Below, in pieces: positions 54,082 through 63,749 of a stretch of 64,000 nt of DNA (within the stretch, counting starts at the first letter, position 1; every line of letters begins with the position of its first letter). The DNA is taken from positions 1,364,001-1,428,000 of the forward strand of contig JACCLO010000003.1 of the NCBI GenBank assembly GCA_029448655.1. Reading direction: 5' to 3'. The stretch comes from Wolfiporia cocos (Eukaryota > Basidiomycota > Agaricomycetes > Polyporales > Phaeolaceae). The position numbers and the translations under genes are program-made. Under the pieces are notes generated by a model, which saw only the letters and a list, made by a program, of their open reading frames with translations, was not told the origin of the DNA and did no database searches.

Positions 54082-55324
54082 TGTCGCTCTATGATCATCA
54101 GAATCAGTGCTGAGATCCTGCTCTGCTCCAAGGAAGATGTACAGCAAGCTAGGTGCAGTAGATATGGGGGTATGGAGGAACAGAACCGATATGAGGTGTG
54201 TATTAATCTGCGGTGGCGTCGGGATCAGCCTCGACATTGGCGCCTGAAACCACCCGTGGATTCTGTGAATTCTGAGCAAACGCCGGCCGCATTAGCCTTG
54301 CCCTTGCCACTTTCATCTGACATAGCTTGCAGTGGCGTCTGACACAAATATGTTGCTGAGTGCTGACGATAGGGCAGCCCGGTATCGGAGCTGTCATTAC
54401 TCCATTCGCTCATGCGCTGTGGGCCCGAGTGACGAACTGGATATAGGATCCGTCGGATCCATCGATTCGGAGGAGTTCGCTCAGGGATAATATCGTAAGA
54501 TGATTGCTAGTCCTGTTAAAGGCGTCAAAGATATGCTGACCTGCTTATCGTGTCGATGCACGACATAATGAGCTTGTGTGAAGTACGATTAGGACTGCTT
54601 GATATGACGTTACCATCGTGTCATCATAAGCTAGCGCGGTTGCGCCAACGCTCCATCTAGGGTGCGAGCATTTCTCACCTGGAACGCAGTGTTGTGCTAT
54701 CTGTATCAATAAGATTAAAGCTTTTGCGCGCAAGACGTTCCCCTCGCTTGACATTGGCTTCAAGGCTACTTTATTGTGATTAGAAACAAACCTGCCGACA
54801 GGCGGATCAAATGAATATCATTTCCGGTGCAAATGATGCCAATCTAGGATGTCCTCGGGGCTATTAAGAGAAGTTCTGAAGTAATTAGTAGCCAGTAGGA
54901 TCATGAATATGATTAAGACAATTTTGCGCGTAGAACGGGCCGCCCATATGTTCATTATGAATGATCGCACGTCGGATTATAGTGTTCATTATCGGCTATA
55001 TTAGCAGCCATCAAAGAGGTGACGAATGGAGGTACATGGATACAGACGCACGCATCGTGGAGTAGATCCAGATTGGTGAAGCAATGGCAGTGACAAATTT
55101 ACCAGTCGATGATTGCGAGATCCTGACCCTGAGATTTTAATAAGCAGCCTAAGAGGCTTGCTGTAGCCATCTGCATCAGCATATGGCAATAGTAGCATGT
55201 GAAAACTTAGTGAACAGCTGCCCGACTCATGGCCGAGTCGGCTGGTTCTATTTCAGGTGGCAGCATTAGCCTCTGAGAACGCAGGGTTAGTACTAGTAGG
55301 TTAGCTAGTAAGTTTCAGTCTCAA
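54082..55324. other. Sequence between retrotransposon 1 and the hAT element; no gene seen
   Basis: AT-rich relative to the genes. Short open frames (for example 54043-54279 minus, 54545-54763 minus) show no recognisable motifs. Before the insertion it was contiguous with the region left of 45857. Confidence 0.5.
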
Positions 55325-55332
55325 CTTATAAA
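55325..55332. repeat. hAT target-site duplication, left copy
   Basis: CTTATAAA, 8 bp, repeated at 55968-55975. Eight bases is the characteristic hAT length. Confidence 0.85.
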
Positions 55333-55967
55333 TAGTGATGTGCCAGGCCCGGCTTTGGGCCATAGGCCGGGCCGGGCCAAGCCCTACTTGGGCCGGGCCA
55401 GGCCGGGCCCTACACCACGGCTTGAGACGGCCCAGGGCCCGGCTTGTGTCTCAAGCCGGGCCGGGCCAAGCCGTGAGCCCCGGCCTGAAAGCTCTAACGG
55501 ATAAAATGTCTAGTAACTATGACATAAGGATATATATAGTAGCAGTATGCCATATTCCAATGAAGTATGTCTATATTATTAAATTCAAGCAAGAGGATAG
55601 TCCCATGGATTGAATATTTGGTGCTGAAGCCTGTCGCTCACTTTGGGCGCTTATACGATGCCCCATTTGGAAGGCACGCCACAGAGCACCGTGCCGGTGA
55701 AATGATGATTTCACACTATAATTCACTAATTATTGAAGCTGGAGCTTGGCTTTGTCAGAAGATAGTTGGAGAAGGTACGTTATGAGTTTGTGTGGCTACA
55801 GTGATGATCATCCTCACAGTGCCAGGCCCCGGGCAAGCCCCAGGCCGGGCCGGGCCAAGCCCTGGGCCGTCAATGGGGGCCCGGCCTGAGGTTTTGAAAA
55901 GCCAAGGCCGTCCAAAGCCGGGCCAAAGCCGGGGCTTTTGAGCCGGGCCGGGCCTGCAACATCACTA
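55333..55967. mobile_element. Non-autonomous hAT-type DNA transposon (635 bp)
   Basis: The left end TAGTGATGTGCCAGGCCCGG and the complement of the right end TAGTGATGTTGCAGGCCCGG agree at 18 of their first 20 bases, and the element is flanked by an 8-bp duplication. Both subterminal regions are packed with GGGCCGGGCC-type repeats in both orientations, probable transposase binding sites. No transposase domain is encoded. A short open frame near 55567-55785 may be a relic. It would need an autonomous hAT elsewhere to move. Confidence 0.85.
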
Positions 55968-55975
55968 CTTATAAA
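55968..55975. repeat. hAT target-site duplication, right copy
   Basis: CTTATAAA, matching 55325-55332. Confidence 0.85.
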
Positions 55976-56058
55976 CATACCTGGACCTGGTTGGTCAGTA
56001 TAACCGCGCGAGCCATCCAGTGGTATGTGAACAAAATTGACTTGGCCAGAAGAGGTCT

Positions 56059-56063
56059 GATGT
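56059..56063. repeat. Target-site duplication, left copy (retrotransposon 2)
   Basis: GATGT directly precedes the left LTR and recurs at 63745-63749. Confidence 0.9.
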
Positions 56064-56446
56064 TGACAAGGCCACTAAAACCTTAGAGCGAACTGAGGGG
56101 AGCGGAGTGGATGAACGCCAAGTTCAGACTGGGGTTACCAGCTGAACAAGGCCTGCTATTATACTAGTAGGCTGTTTGTACATGTTTATAATATAATGAC
56201 CATATATGGTAACTAGGGAGTCTGGGGCGAGACTAAGGTAGGGGTCTAAGCCAGACTCTGAAACATAGAAGCGTAGGATATATCAAATGCGTAGCGGTCA
56301 TCGTGGCCGTGTGGGAACCGGGCCTTGTATCGTTATCTAGGCGTTAATGGGCTCCTTCCATGGTATGATCCGGGCCTGGCTGGGCTTCGGGACTCGGGGG
56401 ACCGGATCGATCTCGTTGTCGTTAGGAAAAGCTTTTGCCCGTGACA
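56064..56446 (-). repeat. 3' LTR of retrotransposon 2
   Basis: 383 bp. Identical to 63362-63744 except position 56415. The end of the polyprotein frame overlaps it by 110 bp. Confidence 0.95.
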
Positions 56447-58106
56447 TCACCCCCCCTTTAAGTTCCTCGTCCCGAGGAGTCATCGTAAATATCGTTGCGT
56501 ACTCGCCCGGTGGTCTGGGAATGACGAAGTCGCCTGCTCCTTTCTGTGATGAGAAGTTGAACTCACGCGTCATTTTGTGGATGTACACAACCGGGTAGTC
56601 GTAGTATGTAATACCATCGGGCTTCTTGCGTTCGATGGGGCGGTGTACTTCGATTAAATGTGTCGCGATGTAAGTTTCTGGGTTTACAGGAATAAAGAAC
56701 TGCACCGGTTTGTCGTGCCACCAACGTATCTTGGGGCGCTCTCGCTCCATGAGCACGTCCAGGCTGGCGTGCATGGCGCAAACGACGGTGAGTCCGTATT
56801 TCTTTAAAACGGAGTAGTGAGGTATGTCCTCTTCTGTGGGGTCGACGACTTTGGTGTCACCGTCGGTAATGGTTCTGTTTTTCCATTGAACCCCTGGTGC
56901 TCTTGGGTTTTGCTCGTAGAATGCGTCAGCCTGGGAGTGGTCCACATCTCGCTTACGCTCCCAGGTTTTCGATCCATCCGACCACTGCACCTCGTATTCC
57001 ACTCGCCCGTGTTCTTCGCGCGATTGGGTTATCTTTGTCGCCGTTATCTGCGTCTCTGGCGTCGGTAGAATTCTTTGTTGTTCGAATTCCGGTTCGTGGT
57101 AGGGGGTGAGTAATATCTCGTTAAACACCGGGTGTATGCCCCGCATGTCAGGCGTCAGTGTTAGCCTGTACGCGCCCATGCCTATCTTGGCAGCTATTGG
57201 GTAGGGTCCGTATCGCTTCGGGGATAGTTTTCGCGATGGAGTGCCCATGTGAAGGTTGGTGCCGTCGAGCCAAACCTTGTCTCCGACCTCGTATTTTCTC
57301 GAGGGCTGTCGTCGACGGTCGGCGTATTTCTTCATGGCAGCCTTGGCGAGATCTATGCTTTCCGCCGCCTTCATCTGTACGTCTTTCAGGTGGTCAGCCC
57401 AGTTCTCTGCGGATAGGGACATATCGACTTCCATCGGAACGTTGGATCCTGTGTTCGGCTCGTATCCGTGCGTTATGAAGAATGGCGATTGTCTTGTCGA
57501 CGCATTCTGATGTGTGTTGTACGCGAACGTGGCCGTAGGCAACAAGTCCGCCCAGTTGGTATGGTTTCTGTTGGCGAAGAGGCGTAAGTATACTTCCAAT
57601 TCCTGGTTCATCCGCTCGGTTTGTCCGTCGGTCTGTGGATGATACGCAGTGGATGGGTTTCCTTCGACCCCGAGCTTCTTATACGTGTCTTTGATGAATT
57701 CGGACACGAACTGGGGGCCCCTATCGCTGAACACCTTCTTGGGGATGCCGTGTTGGGTTACGATGTGTTTGATGAGCAGGTTAGCCCATCCTTCGGCCGT
57801 TAGTTTATCGGTCGTTTCGATCGCGGTTGTCCATTTTGACATCATGTCGACAATGACGAGGATGGCGTTCTTGCCCCGTACCTCGGGGAAGCCTGTGATC
57901 ATGTCGACCGATATGTTCTCCCAACTCCTCGTTGGCGTTGGGTTGGGGTTGAGGGGTGCCGCTCGCTTAGCGTGATCTACTTTGATCGATTGGCATTTTA
58001 CGCACCCTCGGACGTATAACGTCACATCTCTCCTCATGTGCGGCCACCAGTACGATTTGTGAATGGTGGTAAGCGTGCGGTCTCTGCCCGGGTGTCCTGC
58101 CAACAA
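56337..58106 (-). CDS. Retrotransposon 2 polyprotein part: integrase, chromodomain and C-terminal tail
   Basis: A 589-residue frame from the first Met after the TAA at 58215; the open frame itself starts just after that stop. Integrase motifs: HPGRDRTLTTIHKSYWWPH..CVKCQ, DMITGFPEV, SDRGPQFVSEF and NPSTAYHPQTDGQTERMNQE. The chromodomain-like segment is SREEHGRVEYEVQWSDGSKTWERK. Some 190 further residues have no recognised domain. The frame passes through the purine tract (encoding KGGV) and ends in the LTR. Confidence 0.9.
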   Translation of the reverse strand: MLAGHPGRDRTLTTIHKSYWWPHMRRDVTLYVRGCVKCQSIKVDHAKRAAPLNPNPTPTRSWENISVDMITGFPEVRGKNAILVIVDMMSKWTTAIETTDKLTAEGWANLLIKHIVTQHGIPKKVFSDRGPQFVSEFIKDTYKKLGVEGNPSTAYHPQTDGQTERMNQELEVYLRLFANRNHTNWADLLPTATFAYNTHQNASTRQSPFFITHGYEPNTGSNVPMEVDMSLSAENWADHLKDVQMKAAESIDLAKAAMKKYADRRRQPSRKYEVGDKVWLDGTNLHMGTPSRKLSPKRYGPYPIAAKIGMGAYRLTLTPDMRGIHPVFNEILLTPYHEPEFEQQRILPTPETQITATKITQSREEHGRVEYEVQWSDGSKTWERKRDVDHSQADAFYEQNPRAPGVQWKNRTITDGDTKVVDPTEEDIPHYSVLKKYGLTVVCAMHASLDVLMERERPKIRWWHDKPVQFFIPVNPETYIATHLIEVHRPIERKKPDGITYYDYPVVYIHKMTREFNFSSQKGAGDFVIPRPPGEYATIFTMTPRDEELKGGVMSRAKAFPNDNEIDPVPRVPKPSQARIIPWKEPINA

Positions 58107-58214
58107 CGAGTCGTGGTGCGACGATATGATGTCGCCCTTGAGTTCTGTGTCGTTGGGGATGACCAGCTTTCCTTTTCTGTAGGCTAGTCCCTCTTTGAAT
58201 ACGATATTTGCGTC

Positions 58215-59459
58215 TTAACCGTAGTCGTAGAGAGCCTTTTGGGCTTCAACTTTTGCTTTTATTGTTTCGGTGGAGATGAAACTTAGCTTTTCGATTTCAT
58301 CCACCCCCTCTTCAGGCTGTTCGTCCCCGAACAGATGTGGTTTGAGGACTACTTGTCCCTCGAGGTGTTCCTTTCCGTCGTCCCAGTCGATGCGGCGTGA
58401 GAGTGGGTCGGCACGTATGTTCTTCGTACCAGGGATGTGCGTAAGCTTGATGTCGAACTCTTGTAATTCGGTCATCCATCGTGCTTGTCGTGGATTGATT
58501 TTCTGGGGCGTTTTGAAGTACTCCAGGTTTTTGTGATCACTCCAGACCTCGGTTGCGTCAGCGGATCCCTGTATGAAGTGTCGCCACTCATCTAATGCTC
58601 GCATGATGGCGAGGAGTTCCCTGTCGTATATCTCGTAGTTCTTTTCCGCGGGCGTGAAACCCTTGGAGAGATAGGCGATGGGTCTCCAGATCGACTCTTG
58701 TCGTTGTAAGAGTACGGCGCCTGTAGCGAAGTCGGAGGCGTCAGCTTCGATCCGGAAAGGGTCTGTGTCTGTGGGTGATCCCAGAATGGGGGCCTCTGTA
58801 AACAACCTCTTCATGAGATCGAACGTGTCTTGTTCGGCCTTGTCCCATTTGAACGGAACGTCCGCTGTTAGGGCGATTAATGGTCGCGCCAATGTACTGT
58901 ACCCCTTGATAAATCGGCGGTAGAAGTTGGCGAACCCTAAAAAGCTCTGTACCTCCTTCCTGTTCTTCGGCGTCGGCCACAGGGTGATGCCTTGGACCTT
59001 TACCGGGTCCATCTTGATGCTGCCGTGTGAGATGATGTGGCCCAGGTATTCGACCTCGGCTTTCTCGAACTCGCATTTCTCCGGCTTGCACGTTAGTTTG
59101 TGTTCGCGTAGTACCTCGAGTACCTTGCGTGTGATGAGTCGGTGTTCTTCGAGAGTTTCGGTGAAGATCAGTATGTCGTCTAGATATACGATGACCTTTC
59201 CTTGTAGTATGAGTTCTCGGAAGATGTCGTTCATCATTGTCTGGAACGTGCTCGGTGCGTTGCACATTCCAAAAAACATGACGAGGGGGTCGTATAACCC
59301 TCTGTTGGTTATGAACGCACCCTTTTCCTCGTCTCCTTCAGCGATGCGGATGTTAGTGTATCCCCATCTGACGTCGAGTTTGCTGAAGAACTTAGCTCGT
59401 TTGAGCTTGTTAAGTAGCTCGCTAATCAGAGGTAACGGATACTTGTTTTTCTTCGTCAT
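58215..59459 (-). CDS. Retrotransposon 2 polyprotein part: reverse transcriptase and RNase H
   Basis: A 414-residue segment between two in-frame stops. Reverse transcriptase motifs KLDVRWGYTNIRI, FGMCNAPSTFQ and catalytic YLDDILIF are intact. RNase H begins DPFRIEADASDFATG and includes NYEIYDRELLAIMRALDEWRH. The TAA at 58215-58217 interrupts the linker before integrase, where element 1 has no stop. Confidence 0.9.
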   Translation of the reverse strand: MTKKNKYPLPLISELLNKLKRAKFFSKLDVRWGYTNIRIAEGDEEKGAFITNRGLYDPLVMFFGMCNAPSTFQTMMNDIFRELILQGKVIVYLDDILIFTETLEEHRLITRKVLEVLREHKLTCKPEKCEFEKAEVEYLGHIISHGSIKMDPVKVQGITLWPTPKNRKEVQSFLGFANFYRRFIKGYSTLARPLIALTADVPFKWDKAEQDTFDLMKRLFTEAPILGSPTDTDPFRIEADASDFATGAVLLQRQESIWRPIAYLSKGFTPAEKNYEIYDRELLAIMRALDEWRHFIQGSADATEVWSDHKNLEYFKTPQKINPRQARWMTELQEFDIKLTHIPGTKNIRADPLSRRIDWDDGKEHLEGQVVLKPHLFGDEQPEEGVDEIEKLSFISTETIKAKVEAQKALYDYG

Positions 59460-59489
59460 CTGATTTAGCTTGCGGTAATCCTGTATGGG

Positions 59490-62400
59490 TCATAATTTGC
59501 CGTCTTTCTTTTTTACAAAGAAGAACGGCGCGCCCCAAGGCGACTTGGATGGTCGTATGCGACCGGTGCTCAGTTGTTCCTCCAGGAACTCGTCCAATAC
59601 CTTCTGTTGTTGTGGCGAGAGGGGATATATCTTACCACAGAAGGGTTTGGCGTCCGGTAGGAGTTCGACCGCATGGTCCCATGGTCGTCGGTCTGGGAGT
59701 TTGTCGAACTCGCCTTCTTCAAAAACGTCTTTGAAGTCGTGTAATTGTTCGGGCACGACTTCCTCGAACGTTTTTGTCTCCGTTGTTTTCTTTGCTGCGA
59801 TGTCCATTTCTGTGGCTTTTACAGCAGCGATTTGTTCCGAAGTAACAGGGTAGACATCACCTCGTAGTGCAGTTTCCCCTGCTTCCCATATCTCGAGCCG
59901 GTTGCGAATGTGTTCTTTGCATTCGCTGGCGTATCTAAGCCATACCGTGGCGTCAATCATGAACACTTGGTCTCCTTTTTCGAGGTGCTCGTGTTCGCAA
60001 TCGCACTTGTCGAAATCGATTGCCTTTTTCCTCCAGTCGATGGTGGGGTTATGTTGTTCCAACCAGTCGAATCCTAGAAAGATGTCGTGCGAGCCTAGCT
60101 TGCTCACATTAAATTTTCTATTTTCGAGATGCGTACCAATTTGGATTTGCATCTCTACGTAGTGTGTCATGGTGCCCCCTCCATTAGGACTACCGTCAGC
60201 GTTTTGTACGCGTACAGGTCGTTCTAGTGGTTGGATGTTGAGTTCGTGTTTCTGGGCGAACTCGTAATCGACCACCGATCCTGTTGATCCTGAATCGATT
60301 AGGGCGGTGGTGGTGATGGTGCGTTCGTGGGGGCTATGGATCATAACGGGGACTGCAATTTGTCGTCCGCGTCGTCCTTGTCCAAACACGACGTGACTAC
60401 CTCGGATCTTGTCTGTAGATCCGAAACCTGCTGTACCACGCGTTGTCTCACGGATACGCTTGACAATCTTGACGCGTGGGTTTTTGTTCTGTTCCAGGAT
60501 CAATTGAGCGATCCTATCCTTGTAATTGATGACTAAATCTGTGTCGGAATGATTTATTAGCATAACGACCAGGCGGCCAGTGTAATCTTGATCGATTACA
60601 CCGGCCAAGACGTCAATCCCTTTGTTTGCAAGCCCTGATCTAGGGGCAATGCGACCGTAAACTCCATCGGGCATCCTTATTTTTATGCCAGTATCGATGT
60701 TTTCCTTTCCGTGAGCAGGGACGATGGTTTCTTCAGCCGAGTACAAGTCGTACCCGGCTGCTTCGTCGCTCTTCTGCTCAGGAGCTGTGGCTCGCGGATC
60801 ATCTAAGTAGATGTCCAGAGTCTCTGTCCGTTTCTTAACGCGCCTGATCTTCCTTCTCTTTGGTTGATCAGTCGTGTCTTTCATGTCAATGTCCTCTGAG
60901 ACGACGATGGGTTCTGTATCCACATTCATTTTATCGTCTAAAGAGGAATTAAGCCCCGGTTTATCCCCCGGGCGAGCCGTGGATTCACGGAGCTCCTCTT
61001 GGGCTGTACAAAAGGAATCCTCGCTGCATACAGAACTCGCATCGTCGTCTGAATAATCCGAGCCCCCCGCTTGGCTCATAGTGTCCATCGCGGAGCCGTA
61101 CACTTTTTGGTCATCGTCGTCGCTTACTTCTTCGACGTTGAGAAGATGGAATCGATTTGAGGTGATTTTGCTTACCTCGGCCTTTGCGGAGCCTTTCGAC
61201 TCTTCTTCGTATTCGGCAGCCATACGCTGCCACTCCTCGTCGGTTAGCTCTCGAAGCTGTTGTTTAGCGGGCTTCGAGCCGGATGGCCGAGTTGGAGTGG
61301 TGCCGCTTGTAGCGGCCGCGTATGACTTGCCCGGCGTATACTTATACCCGGCGTCGCGCATTGGGATGTGCCACGTTGGTGATGTGCAGGCGGAGGTGGG
61401 ACGTTCGCCCATCTTTTTTCCGCAGAATTTGCAGAGGCGGTCGGCGGCAGGGGTGTCGTAGACCTTCTTGGGAGTGTTGGAGTCTTTCTTTTTCTCCTTA
61501 CCCTTGGTCTTCGCCTCCTCGCCCTTCTGCTCTGCGCGATCCTGAGCGCGTCTCCACAGGGCTTGGTCGAAGTCCATGATGGCCTCCTTCCAGGGTTGGT
61601 ACTTTTTGGGTACCGGTACCTTCCTGTGGTGGAAGTCTCGCTGGGTTGAGAACGAGGCGTACACCGGTTCGTAGACGGAGGAGGGTACGTTTTTCTCTAC
61701 CGCCTGCAGGACGAATTCGTTGTCCATGTCGACTCCTGCTTCTCGGCACAGCGTTTCGATCTCGGTGAAGTATTCGTTTGACTTACCGAATACCATTTTG
61801 AGAGCGGTGAGCTGCCGCCGCGCCCGCTTCTCCCTATCGGGGTCCTCGAACCTAGTGAAGAGCTCCTGTTTGAAGAAATCAAAGTGGATCTCCCACCACC
61901 CGGTTTCTTCGTTGAAGTAGGTCGCGAACATGTTCGCGAACCACTGGTCTACCTTGTCGCCTCTGATGTACGACATTGCGCACTCGATGCGGTCGTGCGA
62001 TGTTTCCATGTACTGGCGTTGCGAGGCCAGGTATTGTATCATCCGCATCCACCAGTCGCGGAATTTGACTTTGTCGTCGTCAAAGATGGGTGGTTCCTTC
62101 ACCGTCCGTCTCCGAGACTGGGTGTATGTGGGTGGGTTGCGCGATGCTGGAATTGGTGTAAAGGTTTCGTGGCGTCTTTCGCTGACCTGTGGGATTTGCC
62201 ATTTAGGCGGTATGCTTCGCTCTTCGCGTACTCGGAGGATATCAAACTCCCCTTGGTACGCGGGTACCGTGTCTAGTGCGTGGTACCCTGAGCGGGTTTT
62301 TGGGCTTGGTGCCGGAGCGCGCTCCGGAGGTGGTAGCGTTCCACCCATGCGTTTGTTTGGTGACGGCGTGTCGGAATCCTCGTCGAGAGGAGCGAGTCGC

Positions 62401-63206
62401 TCTGCCGCTCGCCTCTCCATATCGCGGGTCTTGTGTTGAAGACCTACCGCGCCGTGGATGTAGTCTCCGACCCTCTCGTCATCCCAGTATCGAAGCTTGT
62501 GGAGTGCTTCCGCGTATAGGGCTACGCGATGAGGGAAGTTGGGGGACGTGGGTCGTGAGGGGTACTCGTCTTCTTCAAAGGTTAGTCTTACCCGCTCCGG
62601 GGCGCGTTCCGCGGCTGGAATGATTGGTGGTGGTGTGAGGATGTGGGTGTGGATGGGTGGTTGTTGGGTATTCATCCCGTCCTGGTTGTCTTGGATGTTT
62701 AAATTAAAAAGCGGGGGTAGCGCATCTTCCTCGGCCCCTGCAAAGGGCTTCCTTCGCAACGGCCAGTCTGCCTCCATCTCGCCCGCGGTGGTGTAGCCGT
62801 GGTCATCTTCATCCTCTTCTTCGATGTACGCTTGTGACGGCGCACCTTCGAACTTTCTTCTCAGCCTCTCGTACTCCTCGCGGTCGGCTGTGTCTCTTTC
62901 CTCGCGCATGTCGTCGGTGACGCGCAGGGCGTATTGTGAGGGGGCGTTGAGTATGCCACCTACATACCTCTCCCGCCCATGTTGAGTCGCCTTTGTCTTA
63001 AGGCGTCTCGCTCTTTGTTGACTAGTCTCCTCCGTCTCCGGTTGAGGACTCGGTCGACGTGTGTTCCGTCCTGGTCTGTAACTACCGACGCTTCTTTCCT
63101 CTCGCAGTCCTGCGCCCACATGCGAAGTCGAAGGAGCTGGGCTGTGTGTTTTGCGTTCCATCGTATGTACTGTTGGCTGATGTAAGCCCCTGGTGTGTGT
63201 ACGCAA
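59490..63206 (-). CDS. Retrotransposon 2 Gag, dUTPase, protease and start of reverse transcriptase
   Basis: A 1238-residue uninterrupted frame; translation may begin at a second Met (MERKTHS) at 63161. Order: a Pro/Arg-rich N-terminus; capsid-like region (DKVKFRDWWMRMIQYLASQ to NVPSSVYEPVYA); zinc-binding LCKFCGKK..CTSPTWH; complete trimeric dUTPase with motif 1 AAGYDLYSAEE, motif 2 GRIAPRSGLA, motif 3 AGVIDQDYTGRLVV, motif 4 KDRIAQLIL and motif 5 RGTAGFGSTD; protease active site ALIDSGSTGSVV; then the linker and reverse transcriptase up to FFFVKKKDGKL. The TGA at 59490 sits where the conserved Arg of KLRPIQDYR should be. Here the dUTPase is intact, unlike in element 1. Confidence 0.92.
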   Translation of the reverse strand: MRTHTRGLHQPTVHTMERKTHSPAPSTSHVGAGLREERSVGSYRPGRNTRRPSPQPETEETSQQRARRLKTKATQHGRERYVGGILNAPSQYALRVTDDMREERDTADREEYERLRRKFEGAPSQAYIEEEDEDDHGYTTAGEMEADWPLRRKPFAGAEEDALPPLFNLNIQDNQDGMNTQQPPIHTHILTPPPIIPAAERAPERVRLTFEEDEYPSRPTSPNFPHRVALYAEALHKLRYWDDERVGDYIHGAVGLQHKTRDMERRAAERLAPLDEDSDTPSPNKRMGGTLPPPERAPAPSPKTRSGYHALDTVPAYQGEFDILRVREERSIPPKWQIPQVSERRHETFTPIPASRNPPTYTQSRRRTVKEPPIFDDDKVKFRDWWMRMIQYLASQRQYMETSHDRIECAMSYIRGDKVDQWFANMFATYFNEETGWWEIHFDFFKQELFTRFEDPDREKRARRQLTALKMVFGKSNEYFTEIETLCREAGVDMDNEFVLQAVEKNVPSSVYEPVYASFSTQRDFHHRKVPVPKKYQPWKEAIMDFDQALWRRAQDRAEQKGEEAKTKGKEKKKDSNTPKKVYDTPAADRLCKFCGKKMGERPTSACTSPTWHIPMRDAGYKYTPGKSYAAATSGTTPTRPSGSKPAKQQLRELTDEEWQRMAAEYEEESKGSAKAEVSKITSNRFHLLNVEEVSDDDDQKVYGSAMDTMSQAGGSDYSDDDASSVCSEDSFCTAQEELRESTARPGDKPGLNSSLDDKMNVDTEPIVVSEDIDMKDTTDQPKRRKIRRVKKRTETLDIYLDDPRATAPEQKSDEAAGYDLYSAEETIVPAHGKENIDTGIKIRMPDGVYGRIAPRSGLANKGIDVLAGVIDQDYTGRLVVMLINHSDTDLVINYKDRIAQLILEQNKNPRVKIVKRIRETTRGTAGFGSTDKIRGSHVVFGQGRRGRQIAVPVMIHSPHERTITTTALIDSGSTGSVVDYEFAQKHELNIQPLERPVRVQNADGSPNGGGTMTHYVEMQIQIGTHLENRKFNVSKLGSHDIFLGFDWLEQHNPTIDWRKKAIDFDKCDCEHEHLEKGDQVFMIDATVWLRYASECKEHIRNRLEIWEAGETALRGDVYPVTSEQIAAVKATEMDIAAKKTTETKTFEEVVPEQLHDFKDVFEEGEFDKLPDRRPWDHAVELLPDAKPFCGKIYPLSPQQQKVLDEFLEEQLSTGRIRPSKSPWGAPFFFVKKKDGKL

Positions 63207-63349
63207 AACGGGATTCTGAGAGAATCGAAAAAGAACTTTTCCCCTGGTCTGGAGGGGTCGGATAAATGTAGGATCGTCGTTTTGGCGGTCCTTTGGTTTG
63301 TCAGATAAAAGATAATAAAACTGTCGGGATGATCGTCGACAGTAGGGGG

Positions 63350-63360
63350 AGTCTGAACTT
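63350..63360 (-). other. Primer-binding site of retrotransposon 2 (self-priming type)
   Basis: In element sense this reads AAGTTCAGACT, one base after the 5' LTR. Its exact complement lies in the LTR at 63418-63428, about 33 nt after a TATAAT-like element. The arrangement is the same as in element 1 with a different sequence. Confidence 0.8.
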
Positions 63361-63361
63361 A

Positions 63362-63744
63362 TGACAAGGCCACTAAAACCTTAGAGCGAACTGAGGGGAG
63401 CGGAGTGGATGAACGCCAAGTTCAGACTGGGGTTACCAGCTGAACAAGGCCTGCTATTATACTAGTAGGCTGTTTGTACATGTTTATAATATAATGACCA
63501 TATATGGTAACTAGGGAGTCTGGGGCGAGACTAAGGTAGGGGTCTAAGCCAGACTCTGAAACATAGAAGCGTAGGATATATCAAATGCGTAGCGGTCATC
63601 GTGGCCGTGTGGGAACCGGGCCTTGTATCGTTATCTAGGCGTTAATGGGCTCCTTCCATGGTATGATCCGGGCCTGGCTGGGCTTCGGGACTCGGGGGAC
63701 CGGATCGATCTCATTGTCGTTAGGAAAAGCTTTTGCCCGTGACA
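63362..63744 (-). repeat. 5' LTR of retrotransposon 2
   Basis: 383 bp, matching the 3' LTR with one transition. The predicted transcript start is at 63428. Confidence 0.95.
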
Positions 63745-63749
63745 GATGT
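63745..63749. repeat. Target-site duplication, right copy (retrotransposon 2)
   Basis: GATGT, matching 56059-56063. The remaining 250 bases to the window end show no recognisable gene. Confidence 0.9.

Larger units (their letters stand above)
56064..63744 (-). mobile_element. Ty3/Gypsy chromovirus-type LTR retrotransposon 2 (complete, 7.7 kb)
   Basis: The element lies on the minus strand, with 383-bp LTRs differing at one position (56415 G, 63713 A), a 5-bp duplication, a self-priming type primer-binding site and a G-rich purine tract (AAAGGGGGGG in sense). It has the same domain order as element 1, but the sequences are clearly diverged and the LTRs are unrelated, so it is a different family of the same lineage. 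In-frame stops lie at 59490-59492 (TGA) and 58215-58217 (TAA). Confidence 0.95.
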
